A stretch of 64,000 nucleotides of DNA from Progne subis subis (taxonomy: Eukaryota > Chordata > Aves > Passeriformes > Hirundinidae): NCBI GenBank assembly GCA_022316685.1, contig JAKJHU010000030.1, forward strand, positions 5,587,058 to 5,651,057, read 5' to 3'. This document shows, one piece after another, positions 41,111 through 54,100 of this stretch. The notes beneath the pieces were generated by a model. That model saw only the letters and a program-made list of their open reading frames with translations. It had not been told where the DNA came from and did not search any database. Positions within the stretch are counted from its first letter, which is position 1, and each line of letters starts with the position of its first letter. The position numbers were made by a program, and so were the translations under genes.

Positions 41111-44100
41111 GACAAGCGGTTGTAGTGCACAGCTCCTCTCTTGCTTCATCTCCTTCATGCCGGGGATTTCCATTAGAAAGGTGTAATAAACTTCTGACAC
41201 ACATAGCTGAGTGCTTCGCTTAAGGGTACGAAGAAGGGAATTCAGAGACCGGGTAGCTGAGCAAAATATACACTCAGGACCTAAATGCAAATTCTTGGGC
41301 CCAAATTCTCGGGCCCAAATTCTCTCCCTTATTTGACTGCTATGAAGGAGTTGCCCCAAGTTGACATGGCACAGAAGGGCAGGTGGTGTTACACGATGCA
41401 CGTTTGGGCTCTGCACTACTGCCCACTGCAGCATTCAAGCATTTCAAGAGAACATTAAAATAAAGAATTATATTTAACAGAACTTATGGGAAGCAGTCAG
41501 TGGATGATGGGGGACCAGTCCCTGCTGCCACATCTGAACTTAAGCTGACAAACACAATTAGCTTTGTCCTGTGAGCCGAGGGTAATCCTGTTAATGCCCC
41601 TAATTCAGCTCAAAGACTGTGCAGATGTAAAAAGATGAAAACATAAAGGGAAAAAAGCTTGCAAATAACACGAATAAAGCTTGTTACTCCTAGCATAGGG
41701 ACTGCAATTGGACGGGTCCCCACCCCTCCCACTTCTGTGAAAGGACCAGCTCTTAGGGAATACTCATGGAGTCCTGATTTAAACAGACCTTCTCCTGCCT
41801 TCCCTTGGCAGCCCCTCTGCCAGTGCCACAGACACCCCCAGTCCCCTCAGCACTGGATCCAACAGATCATGCTTTTTCCTAAAACTCAGGGAATGCACCT
41901 GACTCTCACATAGTAAAGCAGGAACTAGATGTAGTGAATTACATGCTACTACTTACTTCAAAACTTAATAAAGGTATTAAACAAGAGCTCAGAGTAAGCA
42001 AGTCAGCAGTCAGTGCAGTACTTCAAGGAAAAATTAGGTGTGCAGCATCTGACACCCTGCTGGAGTACATGTGGCAGTCAGATATTTTCTCCTTCATTTA
42101 TGATCAGGCCAGTTAAACCTTCTTTGGTACACACACTATTCCTTCTTGCTCCTTGCAGAAGTCAGCTGGCACTGCCAGTACCCACTGAGCCCCTCCTATG
42201 GGCAGCCACTGCCACCCCTGCTAGCATCCAGGCTGCTTCTTAGGCCTGCCTTTGCTTTCCAGCCGCTGCCCAAGGACTTCACAAAGCCCTGAGAGCATTT
42301 ACCCTCCTCTCCTCACAGGAGACACAAGGTACAGTCCTGCTCCATCAGCAAGAGCAATCTGGACCAGAACAAGGGCAAGTGCCTGGCTGTGAAGGATTAA
42401 GAGCTGTTTTCCATCCCAAGGTGTTGGTGTTGTGTTGGGTTTTTTTTGTTTGTTTGGTTAGGCTCCTTGTTGTTGGATGGGATTGTTTTAGTTTGATTTT
42501 AGTTTTTTTTTCCAAATTTAAAAAACCCCAAGGGTTCAAACCTGACACATAGACAACTTCACACATGCACCTCCCCCCCACACCCCCTCCCCAAAAAAGC
42601 AGAAATGAGAGTACATAGGAAGCAGCAAAATATCCAGTGGTGGATCCAGAGCACCCACTTTTATTCTGATCCAATGTAAGCCAGTTGTGCAGCTGCTTGG
42701 GCACACAATGAAGAGTTGGAATAATTTTCTCCTGTTCCTAAGAGGTAACTAGCAAATCCAGTACCACAGCTTTGTCTGGGCCCACAGCCCTGGCTCTTCC
42801 TCAGGAAATAGAATGCAGGCTGCAGGGCAGTACGAGGGAAGCATTCAGGCCAAAGCAGGCAGGGCTGTTTGCCATGTACATCATCACATCACACAGTGAA
42901 GCACCAGCTGCAGGTCTGCCAGACACCCCTGCTCCAGCCACAGCCTGGCCAAGCAGGAGGTGCTGCAGTTGTCTAGTGAGCACAACAGGGCTACATGACT
43001 TCCAAGTACTCTAAAGAAATCATCCAGCTTTCATATTTTGTAAAAATTCTGAACTGCAGTTAAAACATAAACAGTAGCATGTAGCAAATCAAACTGAAAT
43101 ACATACTGGTGTTCAGAATCCAGGTTGGCTTTAATGGCACACTGTCTTCAAGCACAGCGAGTATTTCTGCTCTGACCACTGCTGCACTTGTAGAGAAATT
43201 GTTTTCTACTTATCTGTAAGTTAACATAAAACAATTTTTAAAGGCTGTATGACAGAATCCTGTTGGATTATCTAACTGTATGCAACTGCAGCTGCATTTA
43301 GTAAAAAACCACACAACAGTCTGTCTTGTCTAGAAAAGACCTCAATGGGGAAACTGAAGAGCTTATCACTGCTTGGCCTGGGTCAGCTAGTAGCTTCAGG
43401 TAAAACAAAACAACCCAAATAAACAAACAAAGAAAACCACAACCCCCCCAACAAAACAACAACGACAAAAAACACCACCAAACCAAAACACAGGTTTCCC
43501 CCTATCATTTACTCCCTTTCCACATCCACATTTAATTACAGTAGTATTTCTTAGACTGTATCTCCTAGCTGGCTTGTAAAACTGTTCTGACAAATCCAAA
43601 CTGAGAATTTACTTTCAAGTAACAGTTCATTAAGTTTCATAAAATCTTTGCTTTACAGTCAGAAAATAAAACTTCCTACCAGCTGGCACTCATGTAAAAT
43701 ACAGCTGCAGCCAAAGGGTATAAATTCTACCTCCAACTAAAGGGTTTTAAAAGTCCCTTTGTCTGTAGGATCCAGACCTCAGTTCAACATTTCAAAACCC
43801 CAAAGCCTCCTTCTCCTCCTTCCCCTAGTTTTCAAGCAGGGAAAGTAAAACTGAGAAAGTAATAAGGAAAGGACCTTGAAGAAATTGAGAGGCTGCAGTA
43901 ACACAATAAAGAAATTCTGACCAGTTCAGGCAGTTCATTACTCAATGTATATTTACTTGCAGCACTCTAAGATTTATCTTTACATTATGGATACAGCTAA
44001 ATGAACTCCAGTGCATTTGAGGTTTGAGTAGTCTTGTGCAGCCCTACCCTAGAGTGAGCACTATACAGAACTAACAAGTTGAAAGTTAAGACTTTTCAAA

Positions 44101-44489
44101 TAAACACTATTAAAAAAAGAGCCAAAGGTTCTGTGACAACATGCAGATTTGGACTAACTCATGCTGCCTCAGGGCACTGCATGCACACAAGCTGGGACAA
44201 CCTCTCCGTGCACACCCATGCCTAGTGCAGGTTAGCTGGTTGGTGTGAAGAACTGAATCTAAGGTCATGCTCTAAAAACACACCACAAATTGCCTTTTAG
44301 CCTTCCAGGAACTTACATGACTTTCACTTCATATAGATTGATCAATCTTAAAACTTTTACTGTTTAACACAAAGCTGAACCAATGGGCTTGAGAAAAGAA
44401 AGCTTCTCAATTCTATCACATATACATCTATTTTATAGCTATCTGCCTAGCTCCTCCCAAAGTTAGCCTGAAAAACAGTTAAAATCTAC
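41111..44489. other. Intergenic downstream of AZIN1, no gene recognised
   Basis: Unique sequence. 42.41-42.60 kb and 43.39-43.49 kb hold low-complexity T/G- or A/C-rich stretches. An AZIN1 3' UTR longer than drawn could run into this region; an AATAAA on the minus strand lies near 42661. Confidence 0.45.
43395..43492. repeat. A/C-rich low-complexity tract
   Basis: About 100 bases made almost only of A and C on the plus strand, with no fixed period. Confidence 0.8.
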
Positions 44490-45043
44490 ACAAAGTTTTA
44501 TTGCAATCATACAAGGGATACATCACGGGTCAAATACAACAAATACTATGATGCAATTTTACATTTATTAAACTACAGTTCAAAGCACAAATTTACACAT
44601 TCTAAATACACTAAAACATCTAATGAAGTCACACTGGTCTCCCACTGACATTTGATATATCTGGGCGAAAGACAATAACTTTACAAGACTTTTTCTAACA
44701 GGAATCCTTAGTATAAAAACTGTGTACTTGTATGTAAACTGTTGAAGAACCCACGTGATGGGTTTCCATCTCCACTAAGTCATCCATTTTGTTGCATATT
44801 TAACGCTCAGGGGTTGAAATGAACTTGATTTTAAATTTGGACACCATTATCTAACCCTCCCACCCCCCACTGAATTGTTGCTGTAGCTTGTTTTGCCTGG
44901 TCCCCATTACTATTACTATTTTTTCAAGTTTTGAAGAGAATGAATTGAATATTCAAGATTGTTCCATTTCTTCCACATTGGAATGTTGACCAGACAAACT
45001 ACAGACTTGCAACTGCAGGTCTAAATGAAGCGTTAATGCCTGT
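44490..45043 (-). other. AZIN1: AZIN1 3' UTR, proximal part (inferred)
   Basis: Downstream of the AZIN1 stop, minus-strand AATAAA signals occur at 44564-44569 and 44497-44502, the first good candidates for polyadenylation. Longer isoforms extending beyond 44490 are likely, given the long AZIN1 3' UTR in mammals. Confidence 0.45.
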
Positions 45044-45155
45044 TTAAGCTGCAGTGGAAAAGCGTTCTTCCGGGCTCAGCTGAATGCACGAAGGCACAAA
45101 GAAGAAGTTCTTCATCAATGTGTCTGAAGCGATTCCAGCATCTTGCATCTCATCC
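45044..45155 (-). CDS. AZIN1: AZIN1 last coding exon
   Basis: Encodes [20 protein letters not shown] and [16 protein letters not shown], then TAA at 45044-45046. Acceptor TTCTGCTGCAG. It lacks the ODC-type C-terminal degron, as expected for AZIN1. Confidence 0.96.
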
Positions 45156-48100
45156 CTGCAGCAGAAAAGGTCAAGAAATGTAACAGCATGTTTTCAGGTT
45201 CTATTTCCCTTCAGAAAGCAGCCTCCACACAGCATTTGAAGCAATTGCACCTGGCCCAGCAGAAGGAAGCCTGGCTGTGCCAGTGCCTGGCACACACAGA
45301 AACGCTGCCACTCTCCAGGGGAGGGAGCACAAGGCCCTGCCTGCCTCGGCACAGGAATGGGTTACCACACTCTCCATCACCACAAGAACATCACTGCCCT
45401 TCCTGCCTACGATGGTGCCAACATCATACACAAGCTGCAGTTATTGTGTGAGGAAAGCTCAAAGGTTGGTATTAAAACAGCTTTTGTTAAGCCAGTAAAA
45501 GACTTTACAACTGCCACAGAACTCACAGGTGAGATCAGTCAGGTATTTTGCTTTCCTTTGTCACCCCCAAAGCAAAGTAGGCATTTTATCACAGCTCTCA
45601 GTTTAGTCTCAGCAGTCAGATGACACAAAAAAAATCCACAAACTAAAAAGGGACATTCTTGCACTCAGCATTTTCCTATATTTGCCATCAAAAGTAATTT
45701 ATAAGTGGCATTCCTGAAGGAAGCAAAAGCAACTTTGCTCCACTATCAAGATAGTTTTCTTACCAGTCACTGAAAGACATCATGTAGTAAATCAGTGGCC
45801 TCTGATAGTCATTAAAGGTAGACTGTTCACCTAAGGTACCAGAACCCATATTGTCAAAGATCAGCCAATCTCCAACGCTCAACTCGGGAAGAAGACAGTT
45901 TTCCACAATTTGATCAAGCTCATCACAGGATGGACCCCAAAGGCTGCTTGCAAACAGAGGCTCATCTTCCTTGTATTTCTATATGGAAATGATTGAGGCA
46001 ATTCAGGCTTCAGTGTATTGAATAAGAAAATTTTCAAATATATATAAAGTTAATTTAATAAATAATATGCAATCATATGTATGAAGTGTGAAATATATAT
46101 TTAACAGACAAGGATAGTAAGAACTACCTCTGAAGAAAATAGGAGGACTCACCTTGTGAACCTCTGGGATAGTATTCAGTTTCTCAGACAATTTACTTGC
46201 AAAAGAACCATAAACACCATCATTTATGTAATATGTAAATACTGGTTCATCATCATTCCTGGTTTGCTCCACTGAAAGTAAAAAAAGAAGTTGTCTTGCA
46301 TGCATGTTTTGTCATAAATAGTCCTTTTGCAATCTAACTTAAGTCAGCTGCTTTCTCCTGACAAGGGGGTTCCATATATATTGGAATGGGAGAATTACAA
46401 GCAGAGTAATCTGTATGAGACCAGATTATAAATTCAGCTATAACATTAAGAGTAAGGCTTAATAAAATTAATACTTCCAGCAGTAACTACTGCTAAGAAT
46501 TTAAATCCAGAGAAGCCGAGAAGTAGCTTGTTCTGTGATGTGATATTTTATGTTCTAATAAAGAACCTTCTACCACACCATCTGTGACATACCCAATATA
46601 GGTTTAACCTAGTAAGGATACAAGAAGTGCCACATAAAACTAACAGTGAGACAGATAACATATGGTCAGAACCGAAAAGGCATATTACAGTGTAAGAATT
46701 AGGGGATGCACTAAACACATAAACAAACTAGTCTATCCCAACAAATAATGGGCAGTTACCTGTACTGATTGGTAACAAAACAAATCCAACCCTTACCTCC
46801 AGAAGGAAGAAGTTTATCATACTCAACAGTCTTCTTTGCAATGACATTCACTGCCAGTGTAAATGCAGATGAAACATAATAGCATCCAGGCTCTGCAATC
46901 ACATTAACACCAGATTCCTTAGGAAAGTAGACATCCAGCAATGGCCTGATGACATGATTAACCTAGGAAATTGAAATCAGAGGTAAGACCAAAGAACTCA
47001 GCTCATGGATTTATCAGATACAAACACATGTCCAGTCAGCAACAGGTCCAGTCAGCACACCAAATGCTTACTACTCTGGTCCTCTGCTCTCTAAGAAATG
47101 CCTTTACCGGAAGTCCACAATTTATAAAAAAACATGTATGAAAACGGTCATTCTGCTAAACATTAAAGACTGAGAACCATGAGTCCAAGTACTGCACAGT
47201 CTTTCTTCACAACCAAAGTTCAAGCTGTGGTACACTCAAGACTACACCAGTAATTTCAGTACCCATCCAGCACAACATATGATGCAAAGTTACATATGAA
47301 CCCACAAGAATGGGGAAAAGGCCTTTTTGTGATCAGCTCTGAATAGTATCATATTAGAAACAGAATTATTTAATATTAATGTTCATATATTAAGACAGAT
47401 ACTTGTAGATGAACAGATATTTTGGACAAGTAACAGAACCATTAGAATTGAGACAAAAGCCCTGACTGCTGTCACTATATCACTTTCACTGTCCTGAATT
47501 CCTGGAGTCCGTGTTTAAGACAACATAACATTGTAAACTGGTATCCTGTTTTATGTGCCACTTCATACTAAAGATGGCATTTAAGCCAAATCAAGACCTT
47601 TAGCTTTCAGTTCTGAAGTAAAATACCAGAAGTTTTCATCCAGTAGCAACAGCGTTTATGATCCAAAGCATGCTAAGGCACCCTTGCCCAAACCATGCAA
47701 GAGTCACCAGCTGAACAACAGTCAAAAATACCTTGAATTACTACTATCTGAAGCAACCCAAGCAGTAATTTAATCTCTAACACAAATCAGCATTCACCCA
47801 GGATGAACAGGATTAAAAAGTAATGATCACCTCCACGAACTAATTACACTACCCACAATCAAGAATACAAACCCAACCAGTGGGACCTTGAGTTACTGTC
47901 TAATATGTGACTTAAACTATCTTTCAGCTATCAATTCAAGCTGCAGTTTGGAGGTTAAACACTTAAATTTCTTCAAGAGTAAGTTTCAACTTCCATCACA
48001 ATGCATACCTCTTCCAGCTGAAGTTCTGAACCTGTGAAGCCCCCACCAATATCCAGCATGTTCATCTTAAAGCCAAATTCTTCCTAAAATGCATAGGCAG

Positions 48101-51100
48101 AAGGTAAGTACATGAACAACTAAATGCAAAAATATTTTGTAGCTCCTTACTGTGGTTGTTTTCTGTGTATTTAGTCTTTTGAGAATATTTAGCTGAGTAC
48201 ACCTAACAACAGAGTAAGGGCAGAGTACAGCTCCATTAAATCTAGTTGCAAAGCACTGGGATTCAATACAGGCTGGTTACACAATTCTCTGCAAGTCCCA
48301 CAACAATATCAACTCCCATCTTGTGACTTTTATTATATTCAGGCAGTATTTGCTGAACAGGTGGTACATTCTGACAAAAGACAGTTTTAGGATTTCACAG
48401 ACTGTGACAAGATCACTAAAACGAATTTGCACAAAGATCAGTAAGAGCCTCAATTTTATTGCCCCCAAGTGTTACCAGCCACAGCTAAGACACTGCAGTA
48501 ATAAGAGTAAAAAGACTTGCAGTCTCCTCTGTTTAGTTTACAAACTTCCCATACCACAACAGATGCCAGCATACTATTGTTCAATTTCAATGTAACCTAA
48601 AAGCATCAGTTGTGTCCTTACAGGACTGAGATTTTAATATCAAAAATCCTTGACCCAAAGTGGGAAACTAATTTAAATAGCATGCAAGGCTACTGCCTGT
48701 CAGTAGGACAGTATTCATTACCATAATTAGGATAAAGTTAGTTTTACCCCTACCACGCATCACAAAGGAGTAATTAGTCCTTTACTAACAGTTCCATCTC
48801 CAACAATTTATTTTGCAAAGAACGTAGTTGGTTTGTTATTATGACTGGAATAGAATGGATGCTCTACTGTAGCAACTGCAAGTGTGTATAGATCTACTTA
48901 CAGCCATGTCAAACACACACCGAGCATCAGATATAGCATGAATGTACGTTTGCAGATCCTTGCAAGAGCCTGAAACATGAAATCTGAAAAAAACAGAAAC
49001 ACAGTAAATACACTGGAACCATGCAGCTTCCAGACAAAGCAAATTGTTTCACCATATAAAACAACAGATGCAATTAATTTCCCAAGCATCTCAAAACAAG
49101 CTAAAATGATAATACAGCAACTGTGCAAACAATAAGCTCAGACCACCACTGCCTTCCATTTCACTGGATTTGTACTTGAGAATTGTCTTCCTCTTAATCC
49201 TACGAATGTCCCACAATATCCTCATCTTTGCAAAACAACAGATTCACTGAATTTTTCAGTCTTCACTATCAAAGTGGCTAAAAGTTGTTCTTCAAAGTAC
49301 CAATGCATACCACCAGCTCCTGAATCCCCTCTTGCTCCTTGTCCAAAAGATTCAAGTACAGCCACATGCAGTTAGTCACTGAGGTGCTAGAACAAGCACC
49401 AGCATTCCCATGGGCTTCCTCAACCATACACACACCGCAGCCACAGAGTTCTCCACTCCAAGTCTACCCCTTTAAGGAATGCCATTTCAAGGCAAAGGTC
49501 AGTTTCCAAGCCTACTTGCACGAATCCACATGTGGATTTTAATTTAAACAGAAATAATGCACAAGAGCCATGTAATATTTATAAAAGTTGGTCAAGACAT
49601 TATATGAAGAGGAATGTTTTTACAGTCATATCTAATTTTTTAAGATATCTGCAGTTTATGCTTTAACATCCATTTCAAACATACACATCAAAATATTTGT
49701 GGTTTAAATCATCAAAATCTGGCTTAATATTTTTTTTATTGTCTTGATGACCCATTTATTTGTTTGGTTGCTTTCCTAAAACAGTCATGAGCATGTGATA
49801 GATTTGTCACTGAAGGCAGACAGAGCAGACTTGTGCATGCATCTTTCTGCCATATAGTAAAATATCCATCAAGCTTCCAATTAAAACACCACAGACCATT
49901 TGTATGAACTTGGAACTCTAGGATTCGTTAATGCCATCTGCAAGTCAAAAACTTATCTGAGTATTTTGTCTTGATATGATCAAAGAGTGATATGCAACCT
50001 TAATTCTTACAAAAATCTCACCCCATGTTCATCTCTTTCAAACTATCCAACCTACTCCATGCTGTACTAGCACTTCTGTTATGATGTTTATTGCTGGAAG
50101 AATACAAATGGAGTTACCACAGAAATTCAATAGTACACTTAGAGAATAGGAGAGTCTTCCAAACTTAGTTTTCATGCTGTCAGAAGGATTTATGATACTT
50201 AATTTCATATTGTTTTGATGTATGTAATAGTTACTTTATTTCATACTAGTTTGTGCTTACAAGCAAAAGCTCAACTCTAAATTGAGGTGATATTTTTTGT
50301 CTGGTTTTTTGGTTGATTTTTTTTTAACCCTGTAAAATAGTGTCACCGGGGAAAATTCTTTTCTCTTCCACATCAGAAATACATCATACAAGTATCTGCT
50401 CAGCCAGCAGAGGACAATGAAGTTACTCACTTGACACCAACTATTTGGACTCCCAGCTCCTTAGCACATTCCATGAGGTGCCTACAGTTCTTCAGGGTGG
50501 TGCCAAACTTCATGTTCATCTCCTCACCAGCAGTTATGTCTTCTGTGGCAATGTGCAGTAAGAGCCTAAGAGAAGGGGAAGATGATTGGGGCAGTTGGTT
50601 TACATCATCAGCACATGTGAAGCCTGAAGACTGTCAGAAGTGTGTTGATTATGTTGTCAGTACTCCAGCTCCATCGATGGATGAATCAAGGCAACCTAAT
50701 AATAACAATCCTGTACAGAGAAAAAACTAGCAATTAGGGGCTAAAACATGGAGCCAACAAGGACAAGGGGTTTTGAAATGCAGCAACTAAGACTCTTGTA
50801 GCAGCAAGAGTCTGTTGAGTGCTGTAATAAAAAATAACGTTACCTTTGTATCAAGCATAGTTCCTCATAAAATCAATAAGATTAATATGACTTTCCCCAT
50901 CTCTGTCCTCCTCCCCAGCTCAGAGGTTTCCCTTCAGTCAGACATGTATCAGATTTAGTTAAACTCAGTCTGGAGAACACCAGGCTGAAAGCACACGCAT
51001 GCCATATCACATAACCTCCCCTTCCAACTGAGCACATGGACTCAGGATGAGGGGGTAGGGTGGTCAGTCCACTCCCTGCCCCTTCCTCCAGGACACTGGA

Positions 51101-54100
51101 GAGCAGAGGCAGCAAGTACCATCTCTTATGCAGTGGGACAGCTTCCTCTCTTTGATCAAAGCCCCATTTCAGGTAGGTCTGGCAAACTGCAGTGCCAATG
51201 CTGACCTTTTTCTATGTTAAAGTAACACTCGAGGGGCAAAGGCATGGTCACATCCAAACCTCTAGAGACATACCCCCAAACCTCCCGAATTCAAACTGCT
51301 GGCCACTGACAAAGTCACATCCCCATAAGATCAATTAATTTGTCATGCAGTAAACTAAACAGAGGTGGTGTCATGACATACAGGCAGATTGGACAGAGCA
51401 CATTGCAGTTAATCAGGATGGGGAGTGTAAACGAGTGGAAGAAACTCTGCACCCAGAGTGAAACAGCTCTTTACAAGACAGGCAACAAACAGAACTCAGC
51501 CCAGCCACTACAGTTGGCCTAAGATCTACCATGACTCCTACAAGTACTTTCCAAATGTTTTATTGTGTGTTTAAAATGCGTTTTGTGAAGAGCAAGAAGT
51601 CCTAAGTTCTCTCACAGGCTGCCCTGCAATCCTTGTTATTTTATACCATTTCATCTTGAGAAACTGATGAGCATCTCGTTTCCTGCTTCTCCACTAGCCC
51701 ATAAAATTCTGTCCAAAAAATCTATAGTCAGACAATATTTTGTGAAGCATTTGAAAAAATGTGCTAGCTGTAGCAAAAAAATGTCACAAGTCAAAGCCTT
51801 CAAAACGTAACAGAAAAATTCAAATCCATAATATGATTTGTAACCTTGTGTTAAGATTAGTCAAAACCCTTCCTTAAAGACATCCAACACTGAATTTATT
51901 GAAAAATAGTTATAGCAGCATTTTAAGTGAATCAAGATATTTTTTAAGCAAAGCCCACTAAATCTGACTTCTAAAAATCTAGCAGGATTATTGCTCCTGG
52001 GTTTCAGCCAGTCAGAGCAGGACTAGAGGGTGATGTGTCTGTTTAAAGTTTGGTTTTACTTTTTATTGTTAAGGAAACATTGATATTTACAACACCCTTG
52101 CCTCTACCTAAGTTCTTATGACACCAAGAAGCTCAGCTGGAAAAATCTTAAAGATGTAATAAAGAAAAGCAATACCTAAGCACTCCTTCCCAACATTTCT
52201 CAACTTAAAAAAAAATTGCAATCATTTGAGTTGTTAAGTCTTCCAAAGGGAGAAACATCAGTTATAAAAAGAAACACTTCCCCCCATTACTGAGTTTAGT
52301 GCAAAGTTACACAAATTTTCAGAAAAATGAGAAGAATCATATCTTCCTAAACACAATTTCCTCAGCCAAAACATACTGGATTCATCTACACAAACAACCC
52401 AGCTCTAGCAACCACACATAGGAAAAACAAGGTTATATAGTGGCTTTGACTTTTTGAAATTATGCTAAGAAATGAAAAAAAATCAGACATCAATTAAAAA
52501 TTGAGCACCAACACTGAAATGACCTGAATAAGATAATTCTAATGAGGAAAAAAAAAATCTATCAAATAAGAGACAACATATCTAAAAATTTTTTACATCA
52601 AATTGCATTTTTTTTTGTAGAAATTGAGTTTCTTGCCCTTGGTAAACAGGAACTTTTGCAAATATTAGACAATGGGATCCTTGAAAAGAAGGAAAGAGTT
52701 TATATAGAGATAGAGTTTCTCTATCTCATGATACTCCCATCCTGCCTCCCTAATTTACAATTTCTCTGATCAAAGAAAAATCTGCATCTTGCTGTGGATG
52801 TTATCACAGACAAGATCTTCTTAAAGAGGTTATTAGAATCATGGAAATAAACCAACAAAAGCTAACATAACTAAAGCCATCAGTGAATAACTGGTAAAAC
52901 ACTAATTTGGATTTAACAGCCAGGTATAGCACTGCCAAGGCTTTCAAATCCACTAAGTATACCAGGGCCAGCAGTTTCAGAAAAGTTTATCATACATCAC
53001 ATTTTTGCAAAGAAATTTCTCTCCAGTATGCAAAGCACAGACAGACTTCCATGAGGATGAAGTGTGATCACCAGCAACAGCAACATTAAATCTTGCAGTC
53101 TTGAACAAAGAAAAAAACTCTCAAATGCCACCACCACCCCCCTCCCCCAAAAAACCACCCAAACCAAAAAGAGCCACAGTTTTGGGGGAAGGCACAATAC
53201 TTTAAATCATGACTGTTCAAAACCAAGGAATTTGTAAAGGATGTCAGGAATACAGTGTCTCCAATGACATTTATGGAAAGCTATACATTAATCACTGCAA
53301 AGCACTGTGACATTCACTTAGGCTCTGACTCCATATTTCTTAAAGGCATGGCCCAATGCTAAAGCATTCATGTGTGATGATGTGATGTTAAATGACATGA
53401 GTGCCTATCAGATCAATAGACCATTACAAATTGGCAGCAATAAAATTGCCATATTTAACAGCCATATTATCAACTTTGATTATTTTTCTACAGAAAGCAG
53501 CTGAGCTAATACCAAAGTGACTGAAAATATAACTGGAGGTAATTTCTCACTCTTTTAATCATGTGGAAATACATGTAGGTGTATTTAATAGACCTGTAGA
53601 GTGTGCCCAAACCCCAGATGGGATCCAATGCACATGGACATTCACTGGTAGCTCAGCCCTGACTTCAGCCAGAGCCACCAATATCCAAACAGAACTCCCT
53701 GAAAGATAACACTGAAGCCAAAACTGAGCAGGAGGAAGATGCATTTGCAGATAATGAAATGCCAGACTTCTGAACTTTAATCACTGAAACCTATATGTGA
53801 CGATTGCCCTAAAATAATCACTTTCCCCCAAGATTTCTCCTAAACCAAGGGCCATTGTATTAAGAAGCCAAGACTCAGTAGGAAAAGATGCAGAAAAGCT
53901 ACTTTCAAAGGAGACAGAAGAATAACAGATACAAGTGAGTTGTACTAAAGAAGCCATGTACTTTGCTTGCAACTCAAACCACCCAGAACACAGGCAAATT
54001 AAGTTTCCCCCACATAAAAAGCAAAACCAGAATTTTGACACTTACTTGGCATGTGGATGGTTACGTGAAATTTTCTTCAGCTCCATATCATTGTCACAAG

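Noticed and set aside
45830..45842. Thr390 (in NMGSGT) as the counterpart of edited human Ser367
   Set aside because: Residue counting puts human Ser367 in the IVES-CLL motif, which aligns with Asn369. The Thr lies about 20 residues further on.
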